From: Chloroflexota bacterium
GTDB taxonomy: Bacteria > Chloroflexota > Dehalococcoidia > JACPPY01
Reading direction: 5' to 3'
NCBI GenBank assembly: GCA_016189825.1
Contig: JACPRR010000137.1
Span: 1-5,159, forward strand
DNA: 5,159 nt
Part shown: piece after piece, positions 5,071 to 5,159 of the stretch
How the letters are laid out: each line of letters opens with the position of its first letter
Numbering within the stretch: position 1 is the first letter of the stretch
The notes under the pieces: model-generated
What the model was told of the DNA's origin: nothing
What the model saw: only the letters and a program-made list of their open reading frames with translations
Database searches by the model: none
Made by a program: the position numbers and the translations under genes

Positions 5071-5159
5071 ATGAATACTATCTTGCCCCTGCTGTCAACC
5101 ATCGTTACTCTGGCATTCGCCGTTGCCGTGTTCGACCAGTACATGGCCCGGCGCAGAGC
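5071..5159 (+). CDS. N-terminus of a putative membrane protein, cut by the window end
   Basis: An ATG at 5071 follows GGAGGAG at 5062-5068, and the frame stays open for 29 codons to the edge. The peptide has a hydrophobic stretch, ILPLLSTIVTLAFAVAVF (4-21), then DQYMARRR. This looks like a first transmembrane helix followed by a positively charged cytoplasmic loop, with the N-terminus outside by the positive-inside rule. The promoter at 5011-5038 and the ribosome binding site support a real gene, although the core of that site sits slightly close to the ATG. Only the start is visible, so the family and function cannot be given. It is divergent from the malic enzyme gene. Confidence 0.6.
   Translation, partial: MNTILPLLSTIVTLAFAVAVFDQYMARRR

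Noticed and set aside
4908..5144. Upstream in-frame extension of the malic enzyme gene by 79 codons
   Set aside because: The extension runs through the malic enzyme promoter and across the start of the divergent gene, and its residues resemble no ACT or malic enzyme sequence. The ATG at 4907 has a well-placed ribosome binding site just before the ACT domain.

Overview
The window carries chromosomal housekeeping and metabolic genes of an anaerobic-type bacterium with fairly high G+C. The mix of an ACT-domain malic enzyme, a PatB/MalY-type C-S lyase, a free-standing pyruvate-kinase C-terminal-domain protein and a queA tail suggests a member of the Chloroflexota (Dehalococcoidia-like). That placement is an inference from family knowledge, not from a marker gene. 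No tRNA, rRNA, insertion sequence, CRISPR array or phage gene is visible.

Left part, plus strand (1-1512). The window opens in the last 38 codons of queA (tRNA queuosine synthesis). A short spacer, which may hold a 40-residue ORF of doubtful reality, leads to a tight two-gene unit. The first gene encodes a GHKL-type ATPase with an N-terminal STAS-like region (TTG start, strong ribosome binding site). The second, 10 bases downstream, encodes a small STAS-like protein of the DUF4325 type. Together they resemble a kinase/antagonist switch of the RsbT-RsbS or SpoIIAB-SpoIIAA kind, but their target is unknown. This is the least understood and most interesting part of the window.

Central and right part, minus strand (4907 down to 1593), convergent with the left part. 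In order of transcription: an ACT-domain malic enzyme, a PLP-dependent PatB/MalY-type C-S lyase, and a free-standing pyruvate kinase alpha/beta (C-terminal) domain protein. The first two have well-supported activities that release pyruvate (malate to pyruvate; cystathionine or cysteine to pyruvate, ammonia and a thiol). The third belongs to the fold that binds allosteric effectors in pyruvate kinase. A link of all three to the pyruvate node is therefore plausible but unproven. The third gene appears to have its own extended -10 promoter.

Far right (4908-5159). The malic enzyme gene is divergent from a gene cut by the window edge, whose visible 29 residues look like an N-terminal membrane segment. 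The spacer holds two back-to-back sigma70-type promoters, an inverted repeat across the -35 of the rightward promoter, and a possible RNA stem in the malic enzyme leader that could cover its ribosome binding site. No gene-free stretch exceeds 300 bases.
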